From: Cardiobacterium sp963553325
GTDB taxonomy: Bacteria > Pseudomonadota > Gammaproteobacteria > Cardiobacteriales > Cardiobacteriaceae
Direction of reading: 5' to 3'
Assembly: GCA_963553325.1 (NCBI GenBank)
Contig: CAUVOF010000027.1
Location: 1 to 21,717 of the forward strand
DNA: 21,717 nt
Position 1 is the first letter of the stretch. Each line of letters starts with the position of its first letter. The position numbers and the translations under genes were made by a program. The notes under the pieces are model-generated. The model worked only from the letters and a program-made list of their open reading frames with translations. It was not told the origin of the DNA and ran no database searches. Below are positions 1-6,710 of the stretch, in pieces.

Positions 1-587
1 TGCGCGCGGACGTGCGCGAAGGGCGCTTCCGCGAAGACCTCTACGCGCGCATCAATATCTGGAACTACCCGCTACCCGCGCTTGCCGAGCGGCGCGAAGA
101 CATCGAGCCGAACATCGCCCACCAACTCGCTCTCGTCTCGCAGGAACTCGGCCGCACCACCCGCTTCAACAAAGAAGCACAAGCTGCCTACCTCGCCTAT
201 GCCCTCTCGCCGCAGGCAAGCTGGCGCGGCAATTTCCGCGATTTGGCGGCAAGCATCATGCGCCTCGCCACACTCGCGCCGCAGGGGCGCATCACCCGCG
301 AGCTGGTGGACGCCGAAATCGCCCGCTTGCAGTATTTGTGGCAGGAAGCGCCGCCCGCCGCAAGCGCCCTGCCCGCCCCCGTTGATGCCGCCGCGCTTGA
401 CCTTTTCGAGCGCCTGCAACTGGAAGCGGTGATTAACATCTGCCGCCAACACAAAAGCCTCGCCGCCGCCGGGCGCGCGCTTTATAACGTCTCGCGTGAA
501 CAGCTCGCCAAAACCAACGACAGCGACCGCCTGCGCAAATACCTGCAAAAATACGGGCTGACCTGGGCGGATGTACGGGGCGAATAA
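1..587 (+). CDS. rtcR: RtcR, sigma-54-dependent activator of RNA repair genes (3' part only)
   Basis: This is the C-terminal 194 codons of a sigma-54 enhancer-binding protein, running in from the left edge (first whole codon at position 3). The visible part starts in the AAA+ ATPase with GRFREDLYARI. It continues through LAERREDIEPN and the WRGNFRDLAAS block, which is the RtcR version of the usual WPGNxREL, and ends in a helix-turn-helix around KSLAAAGRALYNVSREQL. E. coli RtcR shares the unusual DIEPN and WRGNFRDL wording, which is why I name it. RtcR normally carries an N-terminal CARF-like sensor domain and switches on rtcBA (RNA ligase and RNA cyclase) with sigma-54 polymerase. The sensor domain and any rtcBA genes lie outside the window. 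The stop is TAA at 585-587. The family assignment is firm; function in this strain is inferred. Confidence 0.9.
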   Translation, partial: RADVREGRFREDLYARINIWNYPLPALAERREDIEPNIAHQLALVSQELGRTTRFNKEAQAAYLAYALSPQASWRGNFRDLAASIMRLATLAPQGRITRELVDAEIARLQYLWQEAPPAASALPAPVDAAALDLFERLQLEAVINICRQHKSLAAAGRALYNVSREQLAKTNDSDRLRKYLQKYGLTWADVRGE

Positions 588-588
588 A

Positions 589-609
589 AATCCCGCGCAT
601 GGCGGGATT
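589..609. terminator. Hairpin after rtcR, possible terminator
   Basis: A perfect 8-bp stem (AATCCCGC at 589-596 with GCGGGATT at 602-609) and a 5-nt loop sit right behind the rtcR stop. The plus strand has no T-run after it. The A-run at 587-590 would give a T-run only on the minus strand. It could slow or end rtcR transcription, but it is not a textbook intrinsic terminator in that direction. Confidence 0.4.
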
Positions 610-677
610 GGCTTCGGTGAGGACAACGCTTGTTTCTGACTACTATCGCCATACGTTGAACATAAAAGGTAACGACA

Positions 678-953
678 ATGAGCAGCTCAAATTTCAATAT
701 GCGCCTTGATGACGATTTGCGGGCAAGCGTTTATCCCATTTTGGAACAGTACGGTTTAACCCCCAGCCAAGCGGTTCGGATGTTTTTCAACCAAATTGCC
801 AAGACGGGCAAAGTCCCGCTCACTTTTGATTGGGCAAATCCGCTGCCTAACCACGCAACATTGGCAGCCGTTGAAGAATTCAAAAATGGCGCAGGCACAA
901 GCTATGGCAGTACGGAAGCGGCCATGCGCGCGATACGGGGAAATCGCGGGTGA
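678..953 (+). CDS. RelB/DinJ-type antitoxin, orphan
   Basis: This 91-residue protein has a ribbon-helix-helix N-terminus (FNMRLDDDLRASVYPIL) and then YGLTPSQAVRMFFNQIAKTGKVPLTF, the pattern of RelB/DinJ antitoxins. Such proteins bind DNA as dimers, repress their own operon and neutralise a RelE/YafQ-type mRNA endonuclease made from the next gene. The start at 678 has AAAGGT at 665-670, seven bases upstream. No toxin follows. A GTG overlaps the stop (GTGA, 950-953), the usual coupling for a toxin start, but that frame reads only seven codons before TAA at 971. The antitoxin is therefore an orphan, probably left after toxin loss. It could still act as a repressor or as an anti-toxin for copies elsewhere. 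The family call is confident; DinJ versus RelB is not resolved. Confidence 0.82.
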   Translation: MSSSNFNMRLDDDLRASVYPILEQYGLTPSQAVRMFFNQIAKTGKVPLTFDWANPLPNHATLAAVEEFKNGAGTSYGSTEAAMRAIRGNRG

Positions 954-973
954 AGGCCGTGAGTGAGCGGTAA
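950..973 (+). pseudogene. Possible 7-codon remnant of the partner toxin gene
   Basis: The antitoxin stop TGA (951-953) overlaps a GTG at 950, giving the GTGA coupling common in antitoxin-toxin operons. That frame runs V-K-A-V-S-E-R and stops at TAA 971-973. The minus-strand esterase ends 20 bp further on at 994. Reading this as the beginning of a deleted toxin is inference. Seven codons cannot prove homology, and chance overlap is possible. Confidence 0.3.
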
Positions 974-993
974 AGATAACAACACAAACGGCC

Positions 994-1794
994 TCACAAC
1001 TCACTCTGCTCGCTATGAAAGACAAAATGCTCGCGGATATGCGAGTGGACGAAGTAGAAGCTGTGGTCGTAGCGTTTGTGCCAGTTAATCCAGATTTCGC
1101 CGCTGGCGATGCGCGCCGCGACGGTCGCTTCAAAGGTGGCGAGGTTGATTTTGTTGCCGAGGTGGTCGTCGTCCGTGCCCTGGTCTATCCACAGCGGTAG
1201 CGGCGGCGCGTCCGGGTGGGCGGCGTACCAGTCGTTCGGGTCGAAATATTGCGGCAGGTGGATGTGCGCGAGGTTTTCGCGGTACCACGGTGTGTCGGTG
1301 AAGGCGAGCCACGGCGCCAGTGCCGACACGCTGCCGTAGCTCGCCGGGTGGCTGTGCGCATGGTAAATGGCGAGCGTGCCGCCGAAGCCGTAGCCCATGA
1401 TGCCGCGTCCGGCGCTGGTAGCGAAATGCGCGCCGATGGCAGCAGGCAATTCGTCTTGCAGGTAGGCGGCGATGGCGGCGTGTTCGCGGGCATAGAGGGC
1501 GGTACGGGCGAGGTCGTCGCCCTGGTAGATGTTAAAGAGGTCAGGGATGACGAGGATGGTGTCGTAGCGGTTGGCGTAGCGCTGGTAGTCGCTTTGGCTG
1601 GCGACGAGGCGCGCGCTGGTTTGCAGCCCCGGCAGGTAGTAAAGCGCGGTGCAGGGACGCTCTTTTAATAATGATGCGACGGGCAGGTAAATGGCGATTT
1701 CCAGCGGGCGGTGCAGGCTGTCGGCGTGGTGGCGGTAAAGGCGCTGTTCACCTTTGAAACTGGTATGGGCGGCGAGCAGTTCAAGCGGGTTCAT
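994..1794 (-). CDS. S-formylglutathione hydrolase/esterase-D-like protein lacking the catalytic serine
   Basis: The 266 residues follow the S-formylglutathione hydrolase (FrmB/YeiG, esterase D) plan from end to end. They show HTSFKGEQRLYRHHADSL at the N-terminus, IYLP near residue 35, YLPGLQ at 53-58, DQGTDDD at 204-210 (the acid region) and RYDHSFYFVHSHI from 241 with the catalytic histidine His244. The nucleophile elbow, normally GHSMGG, reads GYGFGG. Residue 136 is Gly (GGC, 1387-1389) where serine is expected. The conserved cysteine region after the oxyanion loop is also changed (QTSAR instead of a TCNE-like sequence). The protein is full length with an open frame, so this is a probable pseudoenzyme or an enzyme with changed chemistry, not an obvious pseudogene. 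AGGAG precedes the start. The HAD phosphatase gene lies 14 bp upstream, so the two are likely co-transcribed. Confidence 0.8.
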   Translation of the reverse strand: MNPLELLAAHTSFKGEQRLYRHHADSLHRPLEIAIYLPVASLLKERPCTALYYLPGLQTSARLVASQSDYQRYANRYDTILVIPDLFNIYQGDDLARTALYAREHAAIAAYLQDELPAAIGAHFATSAGRGIMGYGFGGTLAIYHAHSHPASYGSVSALAPWLAFTDTPWYRENLAHIHLPQYFDPNDWYAAHPDAPPLPLWIDQGTDDDHLGNKINLATFEATVAARIASGEIWINWHKRYDHSFYFVHSHIREHFVFHSEQSEL

Positions 1795-1808
1795 GGTGGC
1801 TCCTGTGG

Positions 1809-2597
1809 TTATTGCGGGAAAAGCGTTTCCAACACTTGGGCGAGGCCGTCTTCGGCATTCGTTGCGGTAACGTGGCGCACTTGCGCCTTGATGTCGTCCG
1901 GGGCGTTGCCCATCGCCACGCTGTAGCCGGCGTAGCGCAGCATGTCGAGGTCGTTGTAATTGTCGCCGAAGGCGATGACTTCGTCCGCGCTGACGCCGAG
2001 GCGGCTTTCCATGAACTGGATGGCTTTTGCCTTGGTCGCGGCGCGATTGACAATTTCCAGGTATTCGTTTTTAGAGCGGTGAATTTCCAGCTGCGGATAG
2101 GCGGGTTTCAAGCGGTTTTCCAGGGCGAGGATGTCGGCGGCGTCGCCCATGACGAGGATTTTATGCACGGCGGCGAGCGGCGCGGCGGGTTTCTTGCTGG
2201 CACGCAGGCCGGTGATGTCGCCTTCCTGCACCGTCCAGTAGTTATCGGGGTCGGGGCTGTACCAGTTTGTTCCCTGGTAGTAGTTGAGCGAGAGGCGCGG
2301 CAGGGCTTCGAGTTCGCCTTCGAGCTGGCGAAAGTCGCCGTCGTCCAACGGCACGCTGTAGAGTTCGCGCCGCGCGCCGTCCAAGATAAGTGCGCCGTTG
2401 TAGGCAATCAGCGGCTGCGCGCCGCCAATGGCGTCGCTAAACGGGGTGATGGCAAGCGGCGGCCGCGCCGAGACGAGGATGAAGGGGATGCCGCGTGCGA
2501 CGGCGCGTTGTGCAGCGGCGAGGGTGCGCGCGCTCATTTGGTGTTCGCGATTGAGCAGGGTGCCGTCGATGTCGCTGAAGATGGCGCGGTAGGGCAT
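1809..2597 (-). CDS. Cof-type HAD-IIB sugar-phosphate phosphatase (YidA-like)
   Basis: This 262-residue cytosolic phosphatase has all four HAD motifs. Motif I is SDIDGTLL with the nucleophile Asp9 and acid/base Asp11. Motif II is LVSARPP. The motif III lysine lies in NRAATKAKAI, and motif IV is AFGDNYNDLDML. The long insert between motifs II and III is the C2 cap of the Cof/YidA group, whose members dephosphorylate small sugar phosphates; the substrate here is unknown. I start at 2597 (MPYRAIF) because AGGAGT lies eight bases upstream and the family begins directly before motif I. An upstream in-frame ATG at 2675 would add 26 residues translated through a terminator hairpin. It is followed after 14 bp by the esterase-like gene, so the pair probably forms a short operon. 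Confidence 0.9.
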   Translation of the reverse strand: MPYRAIFSDIDGTLLNREHQMSARTLAAAQRAVARGIPFILVSARPPLAITPFSDAIGGAQPLIAYNGALILDGARRELYSVPLDDGDFRQLEGELEALPRLSLNYYQGTNWYSPDPDNYWTVQEGDITGLRASKKPAAPLAAVHKILVMGDAADILALENRLKPAYPQLEIHRSKNEYLEIVNRAATKAKAIQFMESRLGVSADEVIAFGDNYNDLDMLRYAGYSVAMGNAPDDIKAQVRHVTATNAEDGLAQVLETLFPQ

Positions 2598-2623
2598 GGA
2601 TGACTCCTGTGGTTTGGGGTTAG

Positions 2624-2649
2624 AAAAAACGCGCCCGCAGGCGCGTTTT
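2624..2649 (-). terminator. Rho-independent terminator of the glyQS transcript
   Basis: A 10-bp perfect stem (2626-2635 with 2640-2649, loop CGCA) is followed on the minus strand by six T residues. It lies between glyS and the HAD gene. The mobile element at 2651-2842 has pushed it about 195 bp away from the glyS stop codon. Confidence 0.85.
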
Positions 2650-2650
2650 G

Positions 2651-2842
2651 CTAGGGGCTGTTTACAATTGGACAATCCCCCTCCCCCGCAGGGCGAAGCC
2701 CGCAGCGGGGGAGGGCTGGGGAGGGGGTGGGCGATGCTGCTTACGAGATGAAATTTCGATTTTTCAATCGCTTGCTGCCCTCACCCCAACCCCTCTCCCA
2801 CAGGGAGAGGGGCTAGTTCGCTAAATTGTAAACACGCCCTAG
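2651..2842. mobile_element. 192-bp MITE-like element with 19-bp terminal inverted repeats, behind glyS
   Basis: The ends are CTAGGGGCTGTTTACAATT (2651-2669) and AATTGTAAACACGCCCTAG (2824-2842), which match as inverted repeats at 17 of 19 positions. The outermost CTAG on each side may be a 4-bp target duplication, as IS5-family elements produce, or part of the repeat. There is no coding capacity. Inside are two strong hairpins: a C-rich/G-rich one (about 2679-2715) with a short inner stem, and CCCTCTCCC paired with GGGAGAGGG around 2791-2811. The right end lies only 2 bp from the glyS stop codon (2845-2847). The element therefore separates glyS from its terminator and must be transcribed into the glyQS mRNA tail. 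The IS5 relationship is inferred from the CTAG flank only. Confidence 0.75.
2775..2814. repeat. 40-bp hairpin module, copy 1
   Basis: This 40-bp block matches 6422-6461 at 39 of 40 positions in the same orientation. Its core is a 10-bp perfect inverted repeat (CCCCTCTCCC / GGGAGAGGGG). It sits inside the 192-bp element. Similar pyrimidine-rich palindromic blocks are widespread intergenic repeats in proteobacteria. Confidence 0.8.
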
Positions 2843-2844
2843 TG

Positions 2845-4914
2845 TTATTCACTCAATAGCGACAAGTCGGCGATTTGGTCAAAGCCGCGTTGCAAGGTGG
2901 TGAGCAGGGCAAGGCGGTTTTGTTGCAGCGCCGGGTCGTCGCTCATCACCATCACGTCGGTGAAAAAAGCGTCGAGCGGCGCGCCGAGGGTCGCCAGTTG
3001 TTGCAGCGCGGCGTGGTAGTCGCTTTTTTGTAATGCAGCGTCGATGATAGGGGCGAGCGTTTGCCAGTTTTGCCACAGCGCCTGTTCGGCGGGCTCAAGC
3101 AGGCGGTCGGCGGCAACCGCCTCATCGCGTTCGCCGTTCTTTTTCAGGATGTTGCGGATGCGTTTGGCGCTCGCCAGCAGGCTGGCAGCGCTTGGGCTGC
3201 CGGCGAAGGTGTCCAGCGCGCGGATGCGGCGCTCGATATCAACGAAGTCGTCGCTGCCGAGTGCCAGTACCGCCTGGCAGGTTTCGCTGCGGATGCCCTG
3301 CTCGCGGTAGTGGCTGTCGAGGCGCTCCAAGATGTATTCGCGCACGGCGGCGACGTGTGTCGGCGCGCCCAGCGCGGCGTCGTACTGCGCGGCGCTTTTG
3401 TCGAGCCATGCGGCGAGCGGCAGCGCCAATTCGTTCTCCGTTATCAGGCGGATAAGGCTGATGGCCATGCGGCGCAGCGCGTAGGGGTCTTTGCTACCGG
3501 TCGGTTTGGCGCCGATGGCGAAGCCGCCGACGAGGGTGTCGAGTTTTTCGGCGAGTGCCAGTGTCAGTCCTGTCGGGCTTTGCGGCAGTTCGCCGCCCGC
3601 GCCGCGCGGGTAGTATTGTTCGTCGATGGCGGCAGCGATGTCGGCAGGCAGGCCTTCGGCAGCGGCGTAGTAGCGCCCCATGATGCCTTGCAGTTCGGGG
3701 AATTCCATCACCATTTCGCTGAGAAGGTCGCTTTTCGAGAGGCGGGCGGCGGTCGCCGCGTGTTCGGCGTCCGCTCCGGTTACAGCGGCGAGTTCGCGCG
3801 CCAGTGCTTCGAGGCGGCGGGTTTTGTCGGCGAGTGAGCCGAGTTTGTCCTGGTAGGTGACGGCTTCGAGGCGCGGCAGGTAGTCGGCCAGGCGGTGTTT
3901 GAGGTCTTGTTGCCAGAAGAATTCGGCGTCGGCGAAGCGCGGGCGGATGACTTTTTCGTTGCCTTTGCGCACCGCAGCTTCGTCTTTAGATTCGAGGTTG
4001 GCGACCGCGATGAAATGCGGGCGGATTTTGCCGTCCGCGCCGACCACGGCGAAGGTTTTTTGGTTGTCCTGCATGGTGGTGATGAGAACTTCTTGCGGCA
4101 CGGCGAGATAGCGTTCGTCAAAGCTGCCGGCGATGGCAACCGGCCATTCGGTCAGGCTCGCCACCTCACTTAGCAGCGCGGGCGGGATGACGGCAACGCC
4201 GCCAAGCGCCGCAGCTTTTGCCTCGACTTGGGCGCGGATGCTTTCCATGCGCGCGGCGTGGCTGGCGATGATGTGCGCGCCGCGCAAGTCGGCTTCGTAG
4301 CTGGTGGCGCTGGCGATGGCGACCGCTTGCGGGTGGTGGACGCGGTGGCCGAGGGTGTCGCGTCCGGCTTTGACGCCAAAGTATTCGAGCGGCAGCACGC
4401 GCTCATCGGCAAGGGCGACCAGCGTCAGCACCGGGCGGACGAAGCTCTGTTCGTGGTCGCCCCAGCGCATCCGTTTGGCAATCGGCAGGTTGTCGCAGAC
4501 GTGGCGGAAGAGGTCGGGCAAGAGCGCTTCCAGCGACTGGCCGGGCTGCTCGCCGTGGTACATCAGCCATTTGCCTTTCGGCGTGTCTTCGATGGCAAGC
4601 GCGGCAACGTCCACGCCGCAGGAAGCGGCGAAACCGAGTGCGGCTTTGCTCCAGTTGCCGTCCTGGTCTTTAGCAGCGGCGAGTGCCGGGCCTTTGCGCT
4701 CGATTTTTTGTTCAGGTTGTTGGGTGGCGAGGTCGTGGATGCACCAGGCAAGGCGGCGCGGCGTGGCAAGCGCTTCGATGTCGCCGTGTGCGAGGCCGGC
4801 GTTGTCCAGCGCCTGCGCCCACAGTTCACGCCCAGCGTCGGCAAGATGGGTAACAGCTTTGGTCGGCAGTTCTTCGACGCCGATTTCGATGAGAAGGGTG
4901 GTGGTGGCGCTCAT
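2845..4914 (-). CDS. glyS: Glycyl-tRNA synthetase beta subunit
   Basis: This is the 689-residue beta subunit of the bacterial alpha2-beta2 type glycyl-tRNA synthetase. The beta subunit provides tRNA recognition; the active site for glycyl-adenylate is in the alpha subunit. The start MSATTTLLIEIGVEELPTKA is the conserved N-terminus, RPVLTLVAL and GHRVHHP follow, and GSKDPYALRRMAISLIRLI (about residue 490) is diagnostic. The C-terminal third is a DALR-type anticodon-binding domain ending in LAPIIDAALQKSDYHAAL and FFTDVMVMSDD. Length is normal. The ATG overlaps the glyQ stop by 4 bp (ATGA), so translation is coupled to glyQ. The stop codon is followed within 2 bp by a miniature element. Confidence 0.97.
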   Translation of the reverse strand: MSATTTLLIEIGVEELPTKAVTHLADAGRELWAQALDNAGLAHGDIEALATPRRLAWCIHDLATQQPEQKIERKGPALAAAKDQDGNWSKAALGFAASCGVDVAALAIEDTPKGKWLMYHGEQPGQSLEALLPDLFRHVCDNLPIAKRMRWGDHEQSFVRPVLTLVALADERVLPLEYFGVKAGRDTLGHRVHHPQAVAIASATSYEADLRGAHIIASHAARMESIRAQVEAKAAALGGVAVIPPALLSEVASLTEWPVAIAGSFDERYLAVPQEVLITTMQDNQKTFAVVGADGKIRPHFIAVANLESKDEAAVRKGNEKVIRPRFADAEFFWQQDLKHRLADYLPRLEAVTYQDKLGSLADKTRRLEALARELAAVTGADAEHAATAARLSKSDLLSEMVMEFPELQGIMGRYYAAAEGLPADIAAAIDEQYYPRGAGGELPQSPTGLTLALAEKLDTLVGGFAIGAKPTGSKDPYALRRMAISLIRLITENELALPLAAWLDKSAAQYDAALGAPTHVAAVREYILERLDSHYREQGIRSETCQAVLALGSDDFVDIERRIRALDTFAGSPSAASLLASAKRIRNILKKNGERDEAVAADRLLEPAEQALWQNWQTLAPIIDAALQKSDYHAALQQLATLGAPLDAFFTDVMVMSDDPALQQNRLALLTTLQRGFDQIADLSLLSE

Positions 4915-5816
4915 GCGGTTTCTCCTTTGTGACAGAGCGGGAAGCCCAGCGCTTCGCGGCTTTGGTACCAGGCGACGGCGGCGGCTTTGGAGATGGCGCG
5001 CACGCGCAGGATGTAGCGCTGGCGCTCGGTAACAGAGATGGCGCGGCGGGCGTCCAGCAGGTTGAAGGTGTGCGAGGCTTTTAGCGCCTGCTCGTAGGCG
5101 GGCAGCGGCAGCCCGGCTTCTGCCAGTTGCAGCGCCATTTTTTCTGCCGCTTCAAATTGGGCGAAAAGGCTGTCCACGTCGGCATGCTCGAAGTTGTAGG
5201 CGGATTGCTCGCGCTCGTTTTGCTGGTGCACGTCGCCGTAGCGGATGACGCCCTGCGGCGTGGTCGTCCAGACGAGGTCATAGACGCTATCGACGTCTTG
5301 CAGGTACATGGCGATGCGCTCCAGACCGTAGGTCAGCTCGCCCATGACGGGTTTGCATTCCAGCCCGCCCGCCTGCTGGAAGTAGGTGAATTGCGAGATT
5401 TCCATGCCGTTCACCCACACTTCCCAGCCCAGCCCCCAGGCGCCGAGGGTCGGCGATTCCCAGTTGTCCTCGACAAAGCGCATATCGTGTACCGCAGGAT
5501 CGATGCCGATGGCGCGCATCGATTCCAAGTACAAATCCTGAAAACGCGGCGGCGAGGGTTTCATCACCACTTGGAACTGGTAGTAGCGTTGCAGGCGGTT
5601 GGGGTTGTCGCCGTATCTGCCGTCGGTGGGGCGGCGCGACGGCTGCACGTAGGCGGCATTCCACGGCTCGGGGCCGACCGCCTGAAGGAAAGTCGCGGTA
5701 TGAAACGTCCCCGCGCCCACTTCCATATCATAGGGTTGCAAAACGACACAGCCCTGCTGCGCCCAAAAGCGTTGCAGGGTAAAAATCATGTCCTGGAAAT
5801 TCAGTGCTTCAGCCAT
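4911..5816 (-). CDS. glyQ: Glycyl-tRNA synthetase alpha subunit
   Basis: This 301-residue class II alpha subunit activates glycine with ATP. Recognisable blocks are QPYDMEVGAGTFH, AAYVQPSRRPTDGRYGDNPN, YYQFQVVMKPSP, RFVEDNWESPTLGAWGLGWE and TYFQQAGGLECKPV, and it ends in YILRVRAISKAAA. I place the start at 5816 (MAEALNFQDMIF), which matches the family N-terminus. An in-frame ATG at 5846 lies on a -10-like TACAAT (5845-5850, minus strand) and would add ten unusual residues. Neither start has a strong ribosome-binding site. It is the first gene of glyQS, isolated from the upstream flavodoxin pseudogene by a terminator. Confidence 0.96.
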   Translation of the reverse strand: MAEALNFQDMIFTLQRFWAQQGCVVLQPYDMEVGAGTFHTATFLQAVGPEPWNAAYVQPSRRPTDGRYGDNPNRLQRYYQFQVVMKPSPPRFQDLYLESMRAIGIDPAVHDMRFVEDNWESPTLGAWGLGWEVWVNGMEISQFTYFQQAGGLECKPVMGELTYGLERIAMYLQDVDSVYDLVWTTTPQGVIRYGDVHQQNEREQSAYNFEHADVDSLFAQFEAAEKMALQLAEAGLPLPAYEQALKASHTFNLLDARRAISVTERQRYILRVRAISKAAAVAWYQSREALGFPLCHKGETA

Positions 5817-5897
5817 AAGGGTGTCCGGTTTGAGAAAGGGCGGCATTGTAGCGCCGCGCCGGGGCGCGTGCCAGGCGAACGCACGCCGCGCATAACG

Positions 5898-5924
5898 AAA
5901 AAAGCTGCCCGCAGGCAGCCTTTT
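5898..5924 (-). terminator. Rho-independent terminator of the flavodoxin gene
   Basis: A 6-bp stem (GCTGCC 5904-5909, GGCAGC 5914-5919, loop CGCA) is followed on the minus strand by six T residues (5898-5903). It begins immediately after the flavodoxin stop at 5926-5928. Confidence 0.8.
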
Positions 5925-6378
5925 CTTATGGGCGAATGTCTATTAACCATTGCCGCACTTGCGCCAAAGTTTCCGCTGCCTTGTCGCCCTGCATCACGAA
6001 CAAAATACCGTCGCGTTCTTTACCGCCTTCAATAGAAAGCGCTTTCCCGATTTGGCAATCGCGACAATAGCGCTGTAAATCGGCAAGACTATTGCCCAAA
6101 CCATAACCGGCATGCGTATTGAACGGCAAAATTTCCTTGCCCGCAAAATCCTGCGCATTCAGAAAACTTTTTACCGGCGGCGGCAATTGCATGCCCCAAG
6201 TAGGAAAGCCGATAAAAATGCGCTCATATTGCGCCACATCGTCAATGCGCGTTTTTAGCGGGGGTAAATAGCCACTTTCATTCTCGCGCTGTACTTGTTC
6301 GACGGTGGCACGATAATTTTCAGGATATGGCTGCACCAATTCCAGCGCGACCAAATCGCCGCCCGTTTCCGCCTGAAT

Positions 6379-6520
6379 AAACTTCCTTCCAAACTATCTT
6401 TTCTGCGGAATTTATTTATCCCTGCCCTCACCCCAACCCCTCTCCCACCGGGAGAGGGGCTTTTTCGGATTCAAGCATTGGCATCGCTTTCCTGCAAAAT
6501 CGTGGTTTGGAAAGAGGTCT
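6379..6520. mobile_element. 142-bp MITE-like insertion inside the flavodoxin gene
   Basis: Read on the minus strand, the left end AGACCTCTTTCCAAAC (from 6520) and the complement of the right end, AAACTTCCTTCCAAAC (6379-6394), match at 13 of 16 positions. Weaker similarity continues inward (TTTT, GC, GGAA). A 3-bp AAT is repeated on both flanks. There is no coding capacity. The core is the 40-bp hairpin module also found at 2775-2814, although the ends differ from those of the element behind glyS. The boundaries are fixed by exact restoration of the interrupted reading frame, which is stronger evidence than the inverted repeats alone. Confidence 0.8.
6422..6461. repeat. 40-bp hairpin module, copy 2
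   Basis: It is identical to 2775-2814 except for one base in the hairpin loop (C at 6449, A at 2802). It lies in the middle of the 142-bp insertion. The stem is CCCTCTCCC paired with GGGAGAGGG. Confidence 0.8.
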
Positions 6521-6669
6521 AATCATTTTTGCCATTGCTTCGGTATTATGGCTGCGGCTTAAATAAACAATCAAATCTTTGGCAAATGTTTGTGGCATGG
6601 CCATAAATAACCCCAATGCGATAAATAAAGCCTTTTTCATTTTTTCCTCATTACTGTGGCGGTGCTGAT

Positions 6670-6693
6670 AAAAAGGCCGCGTATGGCGGCCTT
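6670..6693 (-). terminator. Terminator after the alpha/beta hydrolase pseudogene
   Basis: An 8-bp stem (AAGGCCGC 6673-6680 with GCGGCCTT 6686-6693) and a GTATG loop are followed on the minus strand by five T residues. It lies between the hydrolase stop (6711) and the flavodoxin start (6640), so the flavodoxin gene was only partly dependent on hydrolase transcription. Confidence 0.75.
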
Positions 6694-6710
6694 GATGACA
6701 GACAGCGCGT

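Larger units (their letters stand above)
5926..6640 (-). pseudogene. Exported flavodoxin, split by a 142-bp miniature element
   Basis: The 5' part (6640 down to 6521) reads MKKALFIALGLFMAMPQTFA, a signal peptide, and then KDLIVYLSRSHNTEAMAKMI, the first strand and FMN phosphate loop of a flavodoxin_4-type protein. The 3' part (6375 down to 5926) reads QAETGGDLVALELVQPYP and continues through FIGFPTWGMQLPPPVKSFL and NTHAGYGLGNSL to QVRQWLIDIRP. Between them lie 142 bp with imperfect inverted ends, flanked by a 3-bp repeat (AAT, 6376-6378 and 6521-6523). Removing the insert plus one repeat rejoins AKMI-QAETGGDL in frame, giving a 189-residue protein. As it stands, translation from the start runs into the insert and stops near 6428, so the protein should be inactive. 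The start has GAGG just upstream. The family fold is confident; the substrate or redox partner is unknown. Confidence 0.88.

Noticed and set aside
2598..2675. Longer N-terminus for the Cof-type phosphatase (start at 2675)
   Set aside because: It would translate the glyQS terminator hairpin and add 26 residues absent from the family; the ATG at 2597 has its own ribosome-binding site.
2651..2842. CRISPR-like or tandem repeat array in the C/G-rich stretch
   Set aside because: No regularly spaced repeats or spacers are present; the pattern is two hairpins inside an inverted-repeat element.
4228..5032. Long open frames on the plus strand opposite glyS, glyQ and alaS
   Set aside because: High-GC genes give long antisense frames. 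These show no family patterns, no ribosome-binding sites and the codon pattern of a shadow.
5817..5846. Upstream glyQ start at 5846
   Set aside because: It coincides with a -10-like TACAAT and adds a non-conserved MPPFLKPDTL extension.
5926..6354. Stand-alone 142-residue flavodoxin
   Set aside because: It lacks the FMN phosphate-binding loop and begins at an internal TTG. It is the 3' half of the interrupted gene.
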